Origin: Bacteroidia bacterium | GTDB taxonomy: Bacteria > Bacteroidota > Bacteroidia > Bacteroidales > CAJPTX01 | Assembly: GCA_905373475.1 (NCBI GenBank) | Contig: CAJPTC010000039.1 | Location: 1 to 17,896, forward strand | DNA: 17,896 bases | Direction: 5' to 3' | Notes under the pieces: model-generated | What the model was told of the DNA's origin: nothing | Database searches by the model: none | Seen by the model: only the letters and a program-made list of their open reading frames with translations | Shown: positions 14,507 through 17,896 of the stretch, piece by piece | Layout of the letters: each line of letters opens with the position of its first letter | Position numbering within the stretch: position 1 is the stretch's first letter | Position numbers and translations under genes: made by a program

Positions 14507-17500
14507 ATGACTCACAAAACGGCACTCTTGAAAGAACTTAACGAGGCACTCAATCCGAAATATAGAGAGGTTAAAATCCCACTTGAGGAGTTGAGGCAGT
14601 TTGCGACGGCGATCGGGCAATTTCTACAGCAACAGCACGAAACTGATGTAGAGGGAGTGCTACGTACCAATCTGCGCGACCTTCTCCGCGATACCTTTTA
14701 CAAGGGATTTGTGATGCGCACGGAAGCAGGTCGGTACGACCTCACGATCCAAGAAACGAACGATGCGCCGATAAAGGTTCTTTTTGAACTAAAGCGTCCC
14801 GACGCAAAGATCGAGATGTGTACAAAAGACGACCTCAACAAAAAGGCGCTGCAAGAGCTCGTTTACTACTATATGAAAGAACGAGAGAAAGACAACGGAG
14901 GCAATGTTTATTTGTGCCACCTGCTCATTACGAACGGGAATGAGTTCTTTCTCTTTGAGGCAAAGGAATTTGAACAGAAGTTTTACAAGGGCTTAAAAAA
15001 GAAATACCACGATTTTCAGTCCAAAACAGAAGCTTTTTACGAAGAGATTGCTGCACCTGCCATTGCTGCGGTACAAGAGTCAGACTCTCCGCTCCGATAC
15101 ACCTACTTCCGTTTGCACGACTTCGATGAAGAGATCCAGCAGGTATTTAATGGGCAGGAGTCGCTCACACTTGCCGCTCTCTATAAACTTTTAAGCCCGA
15201 CGCACCTTCTTAAAAGGCGCATACATACAGACCCCAACGAGCTCGACCGTCAATTCTACAATGAGCTACTCCACATTCTGGGACTGGAGGAAAGAAAAGA
15301 GGAGAGCGGCGGGAAAATGCTCATTGCGCGGAAAGAGCAACCTGATTCTGCCTCGCTGGTAGAACAAACCTACAATAAGGTAGAAAAGAATTGGCAGGAT
15401 TTTGTCAATACCAAAAATTATGGGCTTGAGCGCGAAGAGCAGATGTTCAATATAACGCTCGAACTCGTAATTACATGGCTCAATCGCATTCTGTTCCTGA
15501 AATTGCTAGAGGCACAATTGCGCGACTATAGCAACGATGCGCAATATGAATTCTTGAACACACAGAAGATTGGCGACTTTACGCAACTCAACGATCTTTT
15601 CTTCGATGTACTTGCTATCCCTGTTGAAAAACGGCAAGGTGATTTCTGCGAACGCTTCAAGAATGTACCCTACCTCAACAGTGCTTTGTTTGAGCGTACA
15701 GAGCTAGAGAAGACGATCAAGATAAACTCATTGCAAAGCAATGCCATTGTCTCGCTCTACTCACAAAGTGTCTTGAGAAAAGGACTGCAAGAAGAGAAAA
15801 ATGAGTGGTCTATATTCGAGTATCTTTTCACGTTCCTCGAAGCCTACAACTTCGGAAGTCCTGCCAACGATACGAGCACTAAAAACCTCATTAACGCTTC
15901 GGTACTTGGGCTAATCTTTGAAAAAATAAATGGGCATAAAGACGGAGCTATCTTTACGCCGAGCTATATTACCTCGTTTATCTGCCGTGAGACGATAAGG
16001 CGCACAGTACTCGACAAATTCAATGCAAAGTACAACTGGACTTGCCGTTCGGTAGACGAGCTGCAAAACGACTTGCGGCGCAACAAAATTGGGGACGACG
16101 AAGCCATTGAAGTCATCAATAGTCTGCGTATTTGTGACCCCGCAGTGGGCTCGGGACACTTCTTGGTTTCGGCGCTCAACGAATTGGTATTTCTGAAGTA
16201 CGACCTTAATCTGCTCAAAGAGCATCGGAAGGGACGCCTCTTTGAGTATACACTCAAGATTGAGAATGACGAGCTTGTTGTTTATGACAGGAACGGCGAC
16301 TTGTTCCATTACAACAAAAACGACGAGAAAAGCCAACGTGCGCAGGAGACGCTATTCAACGAGAAACGTTACCTCATAGAGCACTGCCTATTTGGAGTGG
16401 ATATCAACCCCACTTCGGTACAAATCTGCCGTTTGCGACTCTGGATCGAACTGCTTAAACACGCCTACTATACGCGAGAGAGCCACTATAACAATCTGGA
16501 GACGTTGCCAAACATTGATATCAACATCAAGTGCGGCAATTCGCTGGTCTATGTATGCGAAATGACGAGTAGCATAACAACCCTACTGCGAGAACAAGAG
16601 CTCCTTACAGCTGAGCAGTTGCGCCAAAAAGTAGCGCAGTACCAGAATGCAAAAGAAAAAGAAGAGAAGTATGAGCTTGAGAGGCTGATAGCCAGCACTA
16701 CGCTTCGGTTAAAAGGTGCGCTGAAAGCGAATCATGAAAAGAGTCGCGAGTTAGATAACTGCAAGCTTGAATTGCAGACTCTGCTGGCGCAGAACCCCAT
16801 TTTTGAGCGCGACAACAAGGAGCAAAAAGCGTTTGAACGCAAGAAAGGAAAACTACAAGCACGGATTGCTGAGCTTGAAGATTATTTTGAAGGTCTTGAG
16901 AACCAGAATGCCTTTGAATGGCGGCTGGCCTTCCCCGAGGTATGGGATGCAGAGGGAAAATTTGTTGGGTTTGATGCTGTAATAGGCAATCCGCCCTACA
17001 TACAACTGCAAAAGATGGGGGCAAGAGCCGAGTTGCTCAAGCAACAAGGCTACGAGACCTACGATAGTATGGGAGACATCTACTCCCTCTTCTATGAATT
17101 GGGTTACAAACTTCTGCGCCCTAATGGCAAGCTTTGCTACATAACCTCGAATAAATGGATGCGGGCTGGCTATGGAGAAAAGACGCGGGAGTTCTTTGTT
17201 AAGAGAACGAACCCAGAACTATTGATTGATTTTGCAGGCGTAAAGATTTTCGAGAATGCTACGGTAGATACCAACATTTTGCAATTCTCGAAATCCGTCT
17301 ACCAGCACACCACCATTTGTGCAGTTGCCAGACAACAAGAAAAAGAGAGCCTCAAAGATTTGAGCCTTTTTGTGGAGCAAGAGCAGGTTGTTGCCGATTT
17401 TAACGCCTCAGATAACTGGATAGTACTATCGCCTATAGAGCAAAGCATAAAAAAGAAGATAGAAGCTGTTGGTACACCACTAAAAGATTGGAAGGATATA

Positions 17501-17896
17501 AAAATTTATCGCGGCGTGCTAACAGGTTGCAATGAGGCATTTATAATTGATAGCACCAAACGCGAAGAGATATTGTCTAATTGCCAATCTGACGAAGAAC
17601 GAGAAAGAACGGCTGAATTAATACGACCGATTTTAAGAGGCAGGGATATTAAGAGATACGGATATGTGGATAACGGTTTATACTTAATCAATACCCATAA
17701 TGGCATAAAGGATAAGTTACCACGTATAGATATAAAAGAATATCCCGCTATAAAAGCACATCTAGACCAATATTGGGATAAAATTTCAACACGCACCGAC
17801 AAAGGAGATACACCCTATAACCTACGTAGCTGCGCCTATTTGGAGGATTTTAGTAAACCAAAGCTGATCTATTCCGAAATAGTACAAGAACCACAA
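14507..17896 (+). CDS. Type IIG-like restriction-modification fusion protein (partial, runs off the end)
   Basis: The frame is open for 1130 codons to the last base of the window, so the C-terminus is missing. ATG 14507 follows GGGAGGTAGCACAAGAAA. Residues about 1-200 form a nuclease-like domain (the type seen in recent DUF7149-style annotations) with a PD-(D/E)xK-like set: Asp78 in RYDLTI, then Glu94 and Lys96 in FELKRP. An Eco57I-type N6-adenine methylase follows: motif I DPAVGSGHF at 544-552, an acidic residue at 632 in GVDINPTS, and catalytic NPPY at 828-831. A likely coiled coil occupies about 694-795 between motifs I and IV. Target-recognition-like sequence starts near 998 (KIYRGVLTGCNEAF, RPILRGRDIKRYG). 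The protein should both methylate and cut DNA at an unknown site. Relatives have about 1000-1300 residues, so perhaps 50-200 are lost here. A phage-defence role follows from the family. Confidence 0.9.
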   Translation, partial: MTHKTALLKELNEALNPKYREVKIPLEELRQFATAIGQFLQQQHETDVEGVLRTNLRDLLRDTFYKGFVMRTEAGRYDLTIQETNDAPIKVLFELKRPDAKIEMCTKDDLNKKALQELVYYYMKEREKDNGGNVYLCHLLITNGNEFFLFEAKEFEQKFYKGLKKKYHDFQSKTEAFYEEIAAPAIAAVQESDSPLRYTYFRLHDFDEEIQQVFNGQESLTLAALYKLLSPTHLLKRRIHTDPNELDRQFYNELLHILGLEERKEESGGKMLIARKEQPDSASLVEQTYNKVEKNWQDFVNTKNYGLEREEQMFNITLELVITWLNRILFLKLLEAQLRDYSNDAQYEFLNTQKIGDFTQLNDLFFDVLAIPVEKRQGDFCERFKNVPYLNSALFERTELEKTIKINSLQSNAIVSLYSQSVLRKGLQEEKNEWSIFEYLFTFLEAYNFGSPANDTSTKNLINASVLGLIFEKINGHKDGAIFTPSYITSFICRETIRRTVLDKFNAKYNWTCRSVDELQNDLRRNKIGDDEAIEVINSLRICDPAVGSGHFLVSALNELVFLKYDLNLLKEHRKGRLFEYTLKIENDELVVYDRNGDLFHYNKNDEKSQRAQETLFNEKRYLIEHCLFGVDINPTSVQICRLRLWIELLKHAYYTRESHYNNLETLPNIDINIKCGNSLVYVCEMTSSITTLLREQELLTAEQLRQKVAQYQNAKEKEEKYELERLIASTTLRLKGALKANHEKSRELDNCKLELQTLLAQNPIFERDNKEQKAFERKKGKLQARIAELEDYFEGLENQNAFEWRLAFPEVWDAEGKFVGFDAVIGNPPYIQLQKMGARAELLKQQGYETYDSMGDIYSLFYELGYKLLRPNGKLCYITSNKWMRAGYGEKTREFFVKRTNPELLIDFAGVKIFENATVDTNILQFSKSVYQHTTICAVARQQEKESLKDLSLFVEQEQVVADFNASDNWIVLSPIEQSIKKKIEAVGTPLKDWKDIKIYRGVLTGCNEAFIIDSTKREEILSNCQSDEERERTAELIRPILRGRDIKRYGYVDNGLYLINTHNGIKDKLPRIDIKEYPAIKAHLDQYWDKISTRTDKGDTPYNLRSCAYLEDFSKPKLIYSEIVQEPQ

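Noticed and set aside
15911..16336. 141-aa minus-strand frame in the R-M gene
   Set aside because: It is antisense to a confident coding region containing methylase motif I; no family match.
14507..17896. BREX PglX methylase
   Set aside because: The N-terminal D-x15-ExK nuclease-like motif and the fused layout fit a type IIG enzyme better, and no other BREX gene is visible.

Overview
The window looks like a chromosomal segment of a Bacteroidota species, most likely close to Porphyromonas or another Porphyromonadaceae member. Three things point there. One protein has a type A and another a type B type IX secretion (T9SS) C-terminal domain, and a PorP/SprF partner is present. The best promoter candidates follow the Bacteroidota -7 pattern TAnnTTTG. 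The families DUF2851, RhuM and GLUG adhesin are typical of this phylum. I see no rRNA, tRNA or CRISPR array. The genus assignment is inference.

Left part (1-6842, plus strand): an SPFH/GYF_2 protein and a double zinc-ribbon protein with a C-terminal membrane anchor form a two-gene unit. They resemble the YdjI/YdjG partners of the Bacillus PspA membrane-stress system, but no PspA is visible here. A large secreted GLUG-repeat protein (1337 codons) with a T9SS type A sorting domain follows and ends at a strong terminator.

Middle part (6843-12162): a gene-poor stretch of about 730 bp carries four copies of a 16-bp repeat in two pairs and two further plus-strand terminators. Beyond it lies a tight minus-strand operon transcribed right to left: a T9SS type B protein of 781 aa, a PorP/SprF outer-membrane partner starting 3 nt after it, and a DUF2851 protein. 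The first two are probably a substrate and its dedicated surface anchor.

Right part (12163-17896): this looks like an accessory or defence region. A RhuM-family gene lies between two near-identical 172-bp direct repeats. Its upstream region has two perfect palindromes, and its coding sequence contains a perfect 31-nt inverted repeat. After the second repeat copy come a Fic protein cut off after its N-terminal domain, a stretch of broken reading frame, and a large fused type IIG-like restriction-modification protein (PD-(D/E)xK-like N-terminus, Eco57I-type methylase) that runs off the window end. A 55-bp repeat module at the very start of the window recurs next to the second 172-bp copy, so this is a dispersed, modular repeat family.

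The most unusual structures are the repeat-bounded RhuM cassette with its palindromes and the paired 16-bp repeats in the gene-poor stretch.
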